From Streptomyces sp. L-9-10 (GTDB lineage Bacteria; Actinomycetota; Actinomycetes; Streptomycetales; Streptomycetaceae), in contig NZ_PHRF01000041.1 of NCBI RefSeq assembly GCF_004151105.1, forward strand, positions 186,001 through 250,000: a stretch of DNA of 64,000 nucleotides, given 5' to 3'. The translations under genes and the position numbers were made by a program. Within the stretch, counting starts at the first letter, position 1. Every line of letters begins with the position of its first letter. Shown in pieces: positions 8,430 to 16,302 of the stretch. The notes under the pieces were generated by a model. It ran no database searches. It was not told the DNA's origin and worked only from the letters and a program-made list of their open reading frames with translations.

Positions 8430-8515
8430 ATCCGGCGGCGCGTGTGCTCACGCGGTCGCACGAACACCCTGGATTTTGGCGGGAGTTGTGACGTAGAGCC
8501 GGTTATGACGGTCGT

Positions 8516-8547
8516 TTGGAACGTTCGAATGGACGATTGGAACGTTC
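8516..8547. promoter_or_regulatory. Paired TTGGAACGTTC operator-like sites
   Basis: The 11-mer TTGGAACGTTC occurs at 8516-8526 and again at 8537-8547. Each copy contains the perfect palindrome GAACGTTC (8519-8526, 8540-8547). The copies are 21 bp apart, two helical turns, so both face the same side of the DNA. A TTGACC box (8554-8559) follows. This is the promoter area of the secreted protein gene starting at 8658. Confidence 0.5.
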
Positions 8548-8657
8548 AAACTCTTGACCCGCTTGCCCGTCGGAAGCCACCATTTCTCTGGCCGTCGACA
8601 GAGGGCGGCCGAACCACCGGAACCACGCCCGCGATTCCGCGTCAACGAAGGGTCGGT

Positions 8658-9224
8658 ATGTCCGTGTTCCCCCACACGATCCACCGCACAATAGGCACCG
8701 CCATGGCCGCGCTGGGTGTCGCCGCGTCCTCTCTCGTGGCCGGCTCCGGCCCGGCTCAGGCTGCCGGGCCGGCCGAGCGCGTGTCCTCCTCGGCGGCGGC
8801 CCCCTCGGCGGCGGCCGCCGAGGGCAACGCGATCGTCACCTTCACCAACAACGTGAGTGGCGGGTCGTACATCTGCGAGGTCACCACGCCCAACGGCATC
8901 GGACACCCGCCCACCCAGCCGCATCAGCTCTCCTGGCGGTCCGTTGTCGTGTGCGGCGTTGTCGTGCGGATGTACGGCGTCAGCCACTCGTACGTGTGGG
9001 GCAGCGACATCTCCTACTACCCGGGCAGCACCTACGACATCACCGGTACGATCGCCGAGACCGTCGGCAGGGTCAATGTGCCCCCGGGCGCGTGGGGTCT
9101 GAACAGCAACGTCATCATCTTCACCCCGGCCGGCTACACGGCCACCCCGGGCAACGGCTGCGCGGCCGTGGCCGCCGACCAGACGAAGTGCATCGCCACC
9201 GCCGGGCCGATCATGGTCAGCTGA
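8658..9224 (+). CDS. Secreted cysteine-containing protein, function unknown
   Basis: 188 residues. The signal peptide has a hydrophobic core (AMAALGVAASSLVAGSG) and a likely cleavage after AQAA, followed by an Ala/Ser-rich stretch. The mature domain (about 55-188) is rich in beta-prone residues (AIVTFTNNVSGGSYICEV, GSTYDITGTI) and has four cysteines, in YICEV, VVCGV, NGCAA and TKCIA. This suggests two disulfides in a small extracellular beta fold. ATG 8658 is preferred over the longer open frame because GAAGGG lies upstream and the signal peptide starts there. No family is recognised. Confidence 0.7.
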   Translation: MSVFPHTIHRTIGTAMAALGVAASSLVAGSGPAQAAGPAERVSSSAAAPSAAAAEGNAIVTFTNNVSGGSYICEVTTPNGIGHPPTQPHQLSWRSVVVCGVVVRMYGVSHSYVWGSDISYYPGSTYDITGTIAETVGRVNVPPGAWGLNSNVIIFTPAGYTATPGNGCAAVAADQTKCIATAGPIMVS

Positions 9225-9269
9225 GTTCGGTCACCGATCGGCGGGTCGGGGTGGTCGAACCGGAACCGG

Positions 9270-9293
9270 GCGGAGCCGCTGCCGCCGCTCCGC
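9270..9293 (+). terminator. Possible weak terminator
   Basis: A 7-bp stem GCGGAGC (9270-9276) / GCTCCGC (9287-9293) lies 45 bp after the stop of the secreted protein gene. The rest of the 306-bp gap (9225-9530) shows nothing recognisable apart from the ribosome binding site of the next gene. Confidence 0.3.
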
Positions 9294-9530
9294 GCATCCG
9301 GACCTTCTTCCGCCACCACGCCCTGAACACCCCACGCACGGCATGTCCCTCAGGCGCGTCTCCTCAGCCGGCGCGGTAGTCCGTCGGCAACGACCCGGGG
9401 TGGGTGCTCGCTCTACTTCCCGGCTCCCGGAACTATGGGCCGTCCACATGGCCCGGCCGACCGGGGGCGCTGACGATGTGCGCCATGGCAATGACGCACC
9501 CGACCGGGGCGAGCCCATCGGAGGAGATCC

Positions 9531-10913
9531 ATGCGTGTGAGAACAGGTGTCGCCGTGCTGGCCGCCATGCTGCTGGCTGTCACGGCGACCGGCGCCGCAC
9601 CCGCCCCCGTACCGGCTTCGGAGGCCCCGACGGCGCTGTCCCACTGCGGCGCCCGTGAACGGGTCTCCGTGCCCGGCGCGGAATTCCAGACCACGGCCTG
9701 TCTGCCGGACATGACCACCGCCGCGCTCGCCGGCACCCGGTACACCGACTCCACCGACTGGTCCCCGCTCTTCGCCAAGGGCACCACGAACCCCTCGGGC
9801 GTGCCCGGTGTCCAGATCGACGGCTACTTCCCCGACTCCTCGCGGCTGAACGCCACCCACGGCTGGAAGCACGACGCCCAGTTCGTGATGCGGCTGCCCG
9901 ACCGCTGGAACGGCGGCCTCGTGGTGACCGGCGCGCCCGGCAATCGCAAGCAGTACTCGCTGGACCCGCTGATCTCCGACTGGGTGCTGGCCCAGGGCTA
10001 TGCCTTCGCCTCCACCGACAAGGGGAACAGCGGCCCCGACTTCTACACGGACGGCACCCGGCCCGGCGACGCGGTCGCCGAATGGAACCGCCGCACCACC
10101 GAGTTGACCCGCGCCGCGCGCACGGTCCTCCGGCGCGCGTACGGACACGCCCCGCGCCGCACGTACATGACCGGCACCTCGAACGGCGGCTATCTGACCC
10201 GTTGGCAGCTGGAGAACCATCCCGAGCTGTACGACGGCGGGGTGGACTGGGAGGGCACGCTCTGGACCGAGGGCGGCCCCAATCCGCTCACGTATCTGCC
10301 GACCACTGTCGCGTACCGGGCGGGCGACGCGGGAGCCGACGACATGTACGCGGCCGGGTTCGCCCCGGGCAGCGAGTTCCTCTGGCCCTACCACCAGACC
10401 GCCTACTGGGGGCTGACACAGAAGGTCTACCGAGCCGTGTTCGACCCCACGTACGACCCCGACTGCCCCGGTACTTCGGCCGGTTCGACGACCGAGGAGA
10501 TCCTCTCGCCCTGTGCCTCGGACGCTTCGTACGACTACGCGGCCCGGCCGCGCTCCGTCCACCGGGCCGTCGAGCGCGTGTCGCTGACCGGCAGAATCGG
10601 CAAACCCATGATCACACTCCAGGGCTCACTGGACACGCTGCTGCCGATCGCCACCGACTCGGACGTCTACGCGCGCATGATCGACGACCGGCACCGGGCC
10701 CGGCTGCACCGGTACTACACGATCGAGGGCGGTACTCATGTCGACGGGCTGTACGACACGTATCCGGACCGGCTGCGCCCGATCCTGCCCTGCTACCGGA
10801 GCGCGTTCGAGGCGCTGACACAGTGGGTCGAGCGCGGCGAGGCCCCGCCGGCCAGCCGTACCGTCCCGAAGCCCGTCTCCGGCGACGTCGTGAACTCCTG
10901 CGCACTGCGCTGA
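9531..10913 (+). CDS. Secreted alpha/beta-hydrolase (tannase/feruloyl esterase-like or 3-hydroxybutyrate oligomer hydrolase-like)
   Basis: 460 residues with a clear signal peptide (MRVRTGVAVLAAMLLAVTATGAA) and several cysteines, so it is an extracellular hydrolase. The nucleophile elbow is GTSNGG (about residue 223), an acid candidate is in GSLDTLLPI (~366), and the catalytic His is likely in GGTHVDG (~404). An extended segment between the nucleophile and the acid (about 240-350) looks like the lid of tannase/feruloyl-esterase or hydroxybutyrate-oligomer hydrolases. The ATG at 9531 follows GAGGAGA with ideal spacing. It is a single-gene unit, convergent with the flavin monooxygenase gene. The ester substrate is unknown. 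Confidence 0.8.
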   Translation: MRVRTGVAVLAAMLLAVTATGAAPAPVPASEAPTALSHCGARERVSVPGAEFQTTACLPDMTTAALAGTRYTDSTDWSPLFAKGTTNPSGVPGVQIDGYFPDSSRLNATHGWKHDAQFVMRLPDRWNGGLVVTGAPGNRKQYSLDPLISDWVLAQGYAFASTDKGNSGPDFYTDGTRPGDAVAEWNRRTTELTRAARTVLRRAYGHAPRRTYMTGTSNGGYLTRWQLENHPELYDGGVDWEGTLWTEGGPNPLTYLPTTVAYRAGDAGADDMYAAGFAPGSEFLWPYHQTAYWGLTQKVYRAVFDPTYDPDCPGTSAGSTTEEILSPCASDASYDYAARPRSVHRAVERVSLTGRIGKPMITLQGSLDTLLPIATDSDVYARMIDDRHRARLHRYYTIEGGTHVDGLYDTYPDRLRPILPCYRSAFEALTQWVERGEAPPASRTVPKPVSGDVVNSCALR

Positions 10914-10956
10914 ACCCGCCGGACCGCTCCGACCTGTTGACGGACCGGTGAGGGGC

Positions 10957-10976
10957 CCGGCCCGCGGCGAGGCCGG
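10957..10976. terminator. Weak hairpin between convergent genes
   Basis: CCGGCC (10957-10962) and GGCCGG (10971-10976) form a 6-bp stem with an 8-nt loop between the convergent esterase and flavin monooxygenase genes. It is short, so support is modest. Confidence 0.3.
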
Positions 10977-10983
10977 ACGCCCG

Positions 10984-12606
10984 TTACGAAGCTGTCTCCG
11001 CCGTCCGGTCCTCCGGCACAGGCTGGGCCGACACCCGCGCGGCGCGGTCCGTGGATGTCGGGGTGCCCGGCGCGCGGGGCGCCCCGAGACGCGCCATGAG
11101 CCTGGGGGTCACCCGCCGGTAGGCCGCCGGGTTGACGGGGTTCAGCCAGTGGACCGCGCGGACCAGCGGATTGATGTTGAGGTCGAGATCATTCAGTACC
11201 TCGTCGGCGTTGTGAACCGAGAACGGGATGATCTTCGTACCCCGGCAGTGGTGCCGGTCCGTGGCCTCGTCCATGAACGCGAGCTGGTCGACCACCGCCT
11301 GCCGCCGGGCCGCCGGTGCGGGCAGCGGCAGCAGGCCCCCGAGGTCGGCGGCGATCCACAGCGCGGCCATCTCGGCGTTGAGCGGGCTGAAGAGCGAGGA
11401 GTTGTAACCGTTGAAGTACAGCCCGGGTACGTCGAGCGGCAGGATCTGCCGGTAGAGCATGAAGTTCCCCCGCTCGTCGAGGAGTTGACGCCGCACGTCC
11501 TCGGCGAGGAAGGGAACGCCCTGCGTGAAGCCGGTGGCGCAGACCACAAGGTCGGCGGGCAGGGTCGTACCGTCGCTGAGTTCCGCGAAGGGGCGGCCCC
11601 CCTGCGCGAACAGCCGGGTGATCGTACGATCGCGGCGCACCGTGATCGCACCGGCGGCGACGGCCTCGAAGAAGCCCTCGGTGCCGAGTCCGATCGCCCC
11701 CTGGATGATGTGCTCCATGTGCCCCTTCGGCACCAGGTCCAGCGCCTCCAGCCCGTACTGCCGCACGGAGACCGAACCGATCGAGTTGAGCATCCGCCGG
11801 CGCAGGCCGTTGCCGGGACCGTGCAGGAACCGTTCGACTCCCCGCAGCCGCCGATAGCGGAACAGGGCCTCGCCCATGCGGGTCAGCAGCAGCATCTTGA
11901 AGTTGAGGAAGCCGCCGATCCTGCGCGGTACCTTCCAGAGCAGCTGGCGTGCGACGACGTCGGCGCTCGCGGCGGTCGCGCTGATCGGTACGGCCACGTC
12001 GCACGCCGACTTGCCGTACCCCACCACGAGCACGTGCCTGTCGCGCGCCTCCTCCGCGTCGTGGAACGCGTTGCCTGCACACAACCGGCCCCCGGCCGCG
12101 GTGAATTCGTCCAGTCCCGGATACGTGGGAAGGGCAGGCTCGCAGAACACGCCGTTGGCGACGACGAGCCGGTCGAACCGCTCCGTGGACGGTGTGCCCC
12201 TTCCGCCGGCCTCGCGTACGCCGTCGCTCTGTACGCCGTCGTGCCGTGCGTCGGCCTCCCGCACGTCGACGATCCAGCCGCCGCCGCCGGCCGCCCGCAC
12301 GCGGGTCACCTCGGTCCGCAGCCGCAGATGGGCGTCCAGTCCGAAATGCCGGGCGTAGGCGGCGAGGTAGCCCTGCACCTGGGCACCGCCCGGCCACTCC
12401 GGCAACTCCTTGGGCATGGGAAAGTCCGACAGGGCATACTGCGTTTTCGGGCTCTGTGTCGACAGGCCCGGGTAGCGGCGGGTCTCGCTCCACACACCGC
12501 CGACGTCCGGGGTCCGGTCGAAGACGACGACGTCATGGCCCGCCTGCTTGAGCACCTTGGCTGTCGTCAGTCCGGCGACACCGGCGCCTACGATCCCGAT
12601 CCTCAT
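10984..12606 (-). CDS. Flavin-containing monooxygenase (FMO/Baeyer-Villiger-like)
   Basis: 540 residues. The FAD-binding motif GAGVAG is at residues 7-12 and an NADPH-binding motif VVGYGKSACD lies near 197-206. Between them is a version of the FMO signature (GNAFH) in which the usual first Phe is Cys. A late ATGF motif (VVCATGFTQG) is typical of the superfamily. The enzyme should use NADPH and O2 to hydroxylate or insert oxygen into an organic substrate. Its gene starts 3 bp after the cupin stop codon, so the two are translationally coupled. The pair lies downstream of the IclR regulator and divergent from a meta-cleavage operon, which suggests it prepares the aromatic or ketone substrate for that pathway. 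It could be a Baeyer-Villiger enzyme acting on a ketone or a ring hydroxylase; sequence alone does not decide. Confidence 0.85.
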   Translation of the reverse strand: MRIGIVGAGVAGLTTAKVLKQAGHDVVVFDRTPDVGGVWSETRRYPGLSTQSPKTQYALSDFPMPKELPEWPGGAQVQGYLAAYARHFGLDAHLRLRTEVTRVRAAGGGGWIVDVREADARHDGVQSDGVREAGGRGTPSTERFDRLVVANGVFCEPALPTYPGLDEFTAAGGRLCAGNAFHDAEEARDRHVLVVGYGKSACDVAVPISATAASADVVARQLLWKVPRRIGGFLNFKMLLLTRMGEALFRYRRLRGVERFLHGPGNGLRRRMLNSIGSVSVRQYGLEALDLVPKGHMEHIIQGAIGLGTEGFFEAVAAGAITVRRDRTITRLFAQGGRPFAELSDGTTLPADLVVCATGFTQGVPFLAEDVRRQLLDERGNFMLYRQILPLDVPGLYFNGYNSSLFSPLNAEMAALWIAADLGGLLPLPAPAARRQAVVDQLAFMDEATDRHHCRGTKIIPFSVHNADEVLNDLDLNINPLVRAVHWLNPVNPAAYRRVTPRLMARLGAPRAPGTPTSTDRAARVSAQPVPEDRTAETAS

Positions 12607-12609
12607 GGC

Positions 12610-13074
12610 TCAGTGACCCCCGGGCGGCAGGTGGAGCACGATGCCGAAATCGTCCATGATCGACTTGATCCTGGAGATGTCCTTCGGTCCCGGCGGCATG
12701 GCGGCCAGGGCCTGGTAATAGCCTTCGAGACCCGCCGGTGACACTACGGAGATCACCCGCGACTCCTCTCCGTACGGATTTCGGAAGGCGTGTGGCACAT
12801 CGCGCGGCAGGTACATGTAGTCGCCGAATTCCAGCACGTAGTCCTGGTCGCCGAGCGTGACGTCGAGCCGGCCGGCGAGGCAGATGAACGACTCGTCCTC
12901 GCGTGTGTGCGTGTGCAGCGGCGGTCCGTCCGTCTCCGGAGGGATCGCGTACTCGAACAGCGAGTACGCGTCGCGCGTCGACGCGCCATCGGTCTTCATC
13001 GTGATACCCAGCCCGATCGCGGCAATCCGTGTGCCGTCGCGGGAGGGGAGCAGGTAGCCACCGCCCAGGGTCAT
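12610..13074 (-). CDS. Single-domain cupin protein
   Basis: 154 residues forming one conserved beta-barrel. The metal-binding cupin motif 1 is visible as PLHTHTREDES and motif 2 as EFGDYMYLPRDVPHAF, so a mononuclear Fe or Mn site (two His, Glu, His) is plausible. It could be a dioxygenase, isomerase or binding protein. The ATG at 13074 is chosen because AAGGAGG lies 6 bp upstream; the frame continues upstream without such a site. The gene is 3 bp from the flavin monooxygenase gene and 163 bp downstream of the IclR gene. It is distinct from the second cupin (14924-15427) in the divergent operon. Confidence 0.82.
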   Translation of the reverse strand: MTLGGGYLLPSRDGTRIAAIGLGITMKTDGASTRDAYSLFEYAIPPETDGPPLHTHTREDESFICLAGRLDVTLGDQDYVLEFGDYMYLPRDVPHAFRNPYGEESRVISVVSPAGLEGYYQALAAMPPGPKDISRIKSIMDDFGIVLHLPPGGH

Positions 13075-13210
13075 TCGTGGCCTCCTTCGGAGTTGTCGCA
13101 CCGTCACTTCGCCGGTGTGTGCCGGGCTCACAGCGTGACGGGAGGCCACCGATCCACCAAGCTTGAGTCCCGCTCACCGGGACTCCTTCCGTTTCGGGGT
13201 TCCCGCTTCC

Positions 13211-13237
13211 GCCCGGCGTCCGATGCGTCCGCCGGGC
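13211..13237 (-). terminator. Hairpin at the end of the IclR gene
   Basis: GCCCGGCG (13211-13218) and CGCCGGGC (13230-13237) form a perfect 8-bp stem with an 11-nt loop, abutting the IclR stop codon. It probably separates the IclR transcript from the cupin-monooxygenase pair. Confidence 0.5.
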
Positions 13238-14044
13238 TCACCGCCGGGCGGAGTAGGCGCGCGAGGCCGCCGCGGCGGCCATCCGCACAGCCGGCCCGAC
13301 ACGATCGGCGCGGACCAGTTCCGTCGGCCCGGTGACGGAGAGGGCGGCGACGACGCCGCCGAGCGGCCCGAAGACGGGAGCGGCCACACAGCTCACCCCG
13401 GTATTGCCCTCCTCCCGGTCCACCGCCCAGCCACGGTCGGGGACGGCGGCCAGCTCACGCCGCAGGCCCACCGGACTGGTGATCGTCCACGGTGTGCGCG
13501 GGGTGAGCCCGGCATCGATCACCGCGTCGACGGTCGCCGCGTCCGACCACGCGAGGATGGCCCGTCCGATGCCCGAGCAGTGCGCCGGAATGGTGCCGCC
13601 GACCTGCGAGAGCATCGGCATCGGCCGATGCCCGGTGATCTTCTCGACGACCAGTACCCGCGGGCTGTCGAGCACGCCGAGCTGCACCGTCGTACGGGTG
13701 GCCTGGTAGAGGTCCTGGAGATACGGCAGCACGGCCTCACGCAGTTCGTGCCGGACCGGGGCAAGACCGGAGATCTCGAAGAGGCGGTTACCGATCCGGT
13801 AGCGGTCGCGCGGCTTGTCCAGCCAGCCCAGCCTGATCATGGTGTCGGCCGTGCGGTGCGTGGTGGAGCGCGGCAGACCGCTGCGCTGGACGAGCGCGGC
13901 AAGGGTCAGTTCGCGGTGGGCCGGTGTGAAGGCGCCGAGGATCGCCGCGGCGCGGTCGAGCGCGCCCATCCCCGCCACACCCCTGTCCTGTGCCGCCCCG
14001 GCATCCCCGGCCGCCGCACCGGTGTCCCGGTCAGTGGGACTCAT
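13238..14044 (-). CDS. IclR-family transcriptional regulator of the aromatic island
   Basis: 268 residues. The N-terminal winged helix (about 27-90, with LAALVQRSGLPRSTTHRTADTMIRLGWL) is followed by the IclR effector domain (about 110-260, with GGTIPAHCSGIGRAILAW and GVSCVAAPVFGPLGGVVAALSVTG). IclR proteins in such islands bind an aromatic intermediate and activate or repress the catabolic genes. It is divergent from the meta-cleavage operon, with a 103-bp intergenic region that holds a good dyad (14065-14092). ATG 14044 has GAGGT 7 bp upstream. Confidence 0.92.
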   Translation of the reverse strand: MSPTDRDTGAAAGDAGAAQDRGVAGMGALDRAAAILGAFTPAHRELTLAALVQRSGLPRSTTHRTADTMIRLGWLDKPRDRYRIGNRLFEISGLAPVRHELREAVLPYLQDLYQATRTTVQLGVLDSPRVLVVEKITGHRPMPMLSQVGGTIPAHCSGIGRAILAWSDAATVDAVIDAGLTPRTPWTITSPVGLRRELAAVPDRGWAVDREEGNTGVSCVAAPVFGPLGGVVAALSVTGPTELVRADRVGPAVRMAAAAASRAYSARR

Positions 14045-14064
14045 CGTTGGTACCTCGATGTCAT

Positions 14065-14092
14065 GCGGGTCAGGCTAGTGCCTGTCACCCGC
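14065..14092. promoter_or_regulatory. Candidate IclR operator
   Basis: A nested dyad lies in the short divergent region. GCGGGT (14065-14070) pairs with ACCCGC (14087-14092), and inside it CAGGC (14071-14075) pairs with GCCTG (14080-14084) around TAGT. The only imperfection is two extra bases (TC) on the right. It is the best palindrome between the IclR gene and the catabolic operon. Confidence 0.55.
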
Positions 14093-14147
14093 TCGTGGCC
14101 GAGCACGTCACGGCGGCCACGCCCCCACACACCCCAGGGAGATCGCC

Positions 14148-14924
14148 ATCGCCGTTCGGACCGCACTCGTAGGCGGTGGAGCCACCGGGATCGGGCACGC
14201 CACCGCCGGACAACTGGCCCTGAGCGGGCACCGGGTGGTCATCACCGGCCGCCGTGCCGATGCCCTGGAATCGGCGGCGGCCGGTCTTCGGGCGAGCACC
14301 GGGGGAGACGTGCACTGGCTCGCCGGCGATATGACCGACCCCCTCTCCGCGGAGGTGCTGGCCGACGAGGCCGAGAGGCGTCACGGCTCCGTCGACATCC
14401 TCGTCCTCAACGCGGGCGGCCCCCCACCGGGCCGGATTCTGGAGATCGACGACCAGCAGTGGCAGTCCGCCTTCGGGCTTCTGCTCCTCGGCCCTCTCCG
14501 ACTGGCCCGCCTGGCGCTTCCCCGGATGGCGGCCCGCGGCTTCGGCCGCGTGGTGTTCGTGACCTCCACAGCGGTCCGGCAGCCGCAGCCGGACCTCGCG
14601 CTCTCGGTGGTGCTGCGCTCCGCGGTGACGGCGGCGGCCAAACTGCTGGCCCGGGAGTTCGCTGCCGACGGTGTGACGGTCAACTGCGTCGCACCCGGCC
14701 CGACCGCCACCGGGCGGCGCGAGCAGATCCTGACCGCCCGCGCCAGGGCCACCGGGCGCGCCTACGCCGACCTCGACGCCGAGGACGTCGCGAGCGTCCC
14801 GGCCGGCCGTGCCGGGGACCCGGCGGAGATCGGAGCGGCGGTGGCCTTCCTGGCCTCCGCGGCGACACGTTACGTCAACGGAACGGTACTGACCGTCGAC
14901 GGCGGACGAACGGAGACAATCTGA
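14148..14924 (+). CDS. SDR-family oxidoreductase, apparent AUC start codon
   Basis: 258 residues if translation starts at ATC 14148. The coenzyme-binding motif ALVGGGATGIGHATAG begins at about residue 6. The only standard in-frame starts are GTG at 14235 (which would delete that motif) and CTG codons without ribosome binding sites; an in-frame TAG lies at 14076. A good GGGAG (14137-14141) sits exactly 6 bp before ATC 14148, so AUC initiation is the best reading; a sequencing error or local mutation is the alternative. The domain continues with NAGGPPPG and a C-terminal GTVLTVDGG. The catalytic YxxxK is missing: where it should be the sequence reads LALSVVLRSAV. This is known for a divergent SDR subgroup and makes normal dehydrogenase chemistry doubtful. 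It is the first gene of the coupled operon and shares one base (TGATG) with the cupin gene. Confidence 0.8.
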   Translation: MAVRTALVGGGATGIGHATAGQLALSGHRVVITGRRADALESAAAGLRASTGGDVHWLAGDMTDPLSAEVLADEAERRHGSVDILVLNAGGPPPGRILEIDDQQWQSAFGLLLLGPLRLARLALPRMAARGFGRVVFVTSTAVRQPQPDLALSVVLRSAVTAAAKLLAREFAADGVTVNCVAPGPTATGRREQILTARARATGRAYADLDAEDVASVPAGRAGDPAEIGAAVAFLASAATRYVNGTVLTVDGGRTETI

Positions 14925-15427
14925 TGGCAGAGTCCGGAGCGGACTTCACCCTGGCGGACTTTCTCGGAGGCATCTCCGACACCGTCCGCCCCAGCACGGC
15001 GCGGCCGGTCGTGGTGCGCGCGGCGGAACTTGAACGGCTGCCCGCCGACCAGGTGCACAATCCGACCACGCTCTCCATCGCCGGGCGGCTGCCGACCACG
15101 ACGTTCGAGATCTTCCGGCAGACGATCGCGCCGGGCGAGAGCTCCGACATGCAACGCCACCACCACGAGACGGTGCACTACGTCATCTCCGGCGAGGGCC
15201 ACAGCGAGGTCGAGGACGACACGGAGTCGTGGTCGGCCGGGGACTTCGTCTACACCCCGCCGTGGACCTGGCACCGCCACTACAACGACTCCGCCGAGCA
15301 CCCGGTCGAATTCCTGACGATCGAGAACTCCCGGCTGCTCGGCCTGCTCGGTGTCGCGCGCAGGCAGAGCGCCGGTCTGGCCACCATGGCGGAGGCCCGC
15401 GCCCGGTTCACGGAGGACCACTCATGA
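14924..15427 (+). CDS. Cupin-domain protein of the meta-cleavage operon
   Basis: 167 residues. Cupin motif 1 is rich in His (MQRHHHETVHYVISGEGH, about residues 76-93) and motif 2 is GDFVYTPPWTWHRHYN (~106-121), similar to the C-terminal barrel of gentisate dioxygenase-like proteins but as a single domain. A metal site is therefore likely. It may be a small dioxygenase, hydratase or isomerase acting on an intermediate. The start overlaps the SDR stop by one base and the stop overlaps the hydrolase start (ATGA), so production is coupled to both. Confidence 0.82.
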   Translation: MAESGADFTLADFLGGISDTVRPSTARPVVVRAAELERLPADQVHNPTTLSIAGRLPTTTFEIFRQTIAPGESSDMQRHHHETVHYVISGEGHSEVEDDTESWSAGDFVYTPPWTWHRHYNDSAEHPVEFLTIENSRLLGLLGVARRQSAGLATMAEARARFTEDHS

Positions 15428-16302
15428 GCGGACTGCCCGAGCACATCAGCATCTGGGCCGAACTGGCCGATGTCGACCACGAGTTGACCCATGTCGATGT
15501 CGGAGGTGTCCGCACCCGGGTGCTGCGGGCCGGTTCCGGGCCCGACCTGATTCTCCTGCACGGCACCGGCGGGCATCTCGAAGCGTACGCCCGTGACATC
15601 GCCGGGCTGGCGGCCGACTTCCGGGTCACGCTGTACGACATGGTCGGTCACGGCTGGTCGGACCTGCCGGACACGCCCTACACCATCGATGTGCTCTCCG
15701 GGCACCTCCTCGGTCTCATGGACGCCCTGGGCATCGACAGCGCGCATCTGTCGGGTGAATCACTCGGCGGCTGGGTGGTGGCGTGGACGGCCGCGCACCA
15801 CCCCGAACGGGTGGACCGGCTGGTGCTCAACACCCCCGGCAACATCGCCAACAAGCCCGAGGTCATGGCCCTGATGCGGGACAGCACGCTGGCCGCCGTG
15901 CGCGACCCCGACGACGCGACCGTACGGCGCCGGGTGGAATTCCTCTTCCATCGCAAGGAGATGGTGACCGACGAACTGGTCAACCTGCGGCGGGCCGTCT
16001 ACAGCAGGCCCGGCTTCGTCACAGCGATCACCAACACACTGGTGCTCCAGGACCCCGTGGTGCGCAAGGACTTCGCGTGGGACCCGGAGTGGGTCGGCAG
16101 GATCGGAGCGCGCACGTTGCTGCTGTGGACCGACCACGATCCGACCGGCGGACTCGACGAGGCCGCGACGCTCCTGGGGTGGCTGCCCGACGCCCGCCTT
16201 CATGTCATCGAGGGTGCCGGCCACTGGCCGCAGTGGGAGAAGGCCGACGACTATCTGCGCGCACATCGCGACTTCCTGCTTCTCGACAAGGACCCGGCAT
16301 GA
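15424..16302 (+). CDS. Alpha/beta-hydrolase, probable C-C bond meta-cleavage product hydrolase (MhpC/BphD-like)
   Basis: 292 residues. It should hydrolyse the ring-fission product of the extradiol dioxygenase to 2-hydroxypenta-2,4-dienoate and an organic acid. The oxyanion motif is LLHGTGGHLEAY (about 40-51), the nucleophile elbow SGESLGGW (~111-118), the acid in WTDHDPTGG (~237) and the catalytic His in GAGHWPQWE (~262). These are the standard elements of meta-cleavage product hydrolases. The gene overlaps both neighbours by 4 bp (ATGA) and precedes the dioxygenase gene. Confidence 0.9.
   Translation: MSGLPEHISIWAELADVDHELTHVDVGGVRTRVLRAGSGPDLILLHGTGGHLEAYARDIAGLAADFRVTLYDMVGHGWSDLPDTPYTIDVLSGHLLGLMDALGIDSAHLSGESLGGWVVAWTAAHHPERVDRLVLNTPGNIANKPEVMALMRDSTLAAVRDPDDATVRRRVEFLFHRKEMVTDELVNLRRAVYSRPGFVTAITNTLVLQDPVVRKDFAWDPEWVGRIGARTLLLWTDHDPTGGLDEAATLLGWLPDARLHVIEGAGHWPQWEKADDYLRAHRDFLLLDKDPA

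Noticed and set aside
14082..14084. CTG as start codon of the SDR gene
   Set aside because: It lacks a ribosome binding site, would overlap the predicted IclR operator and would add 22 residues not expected in the family.
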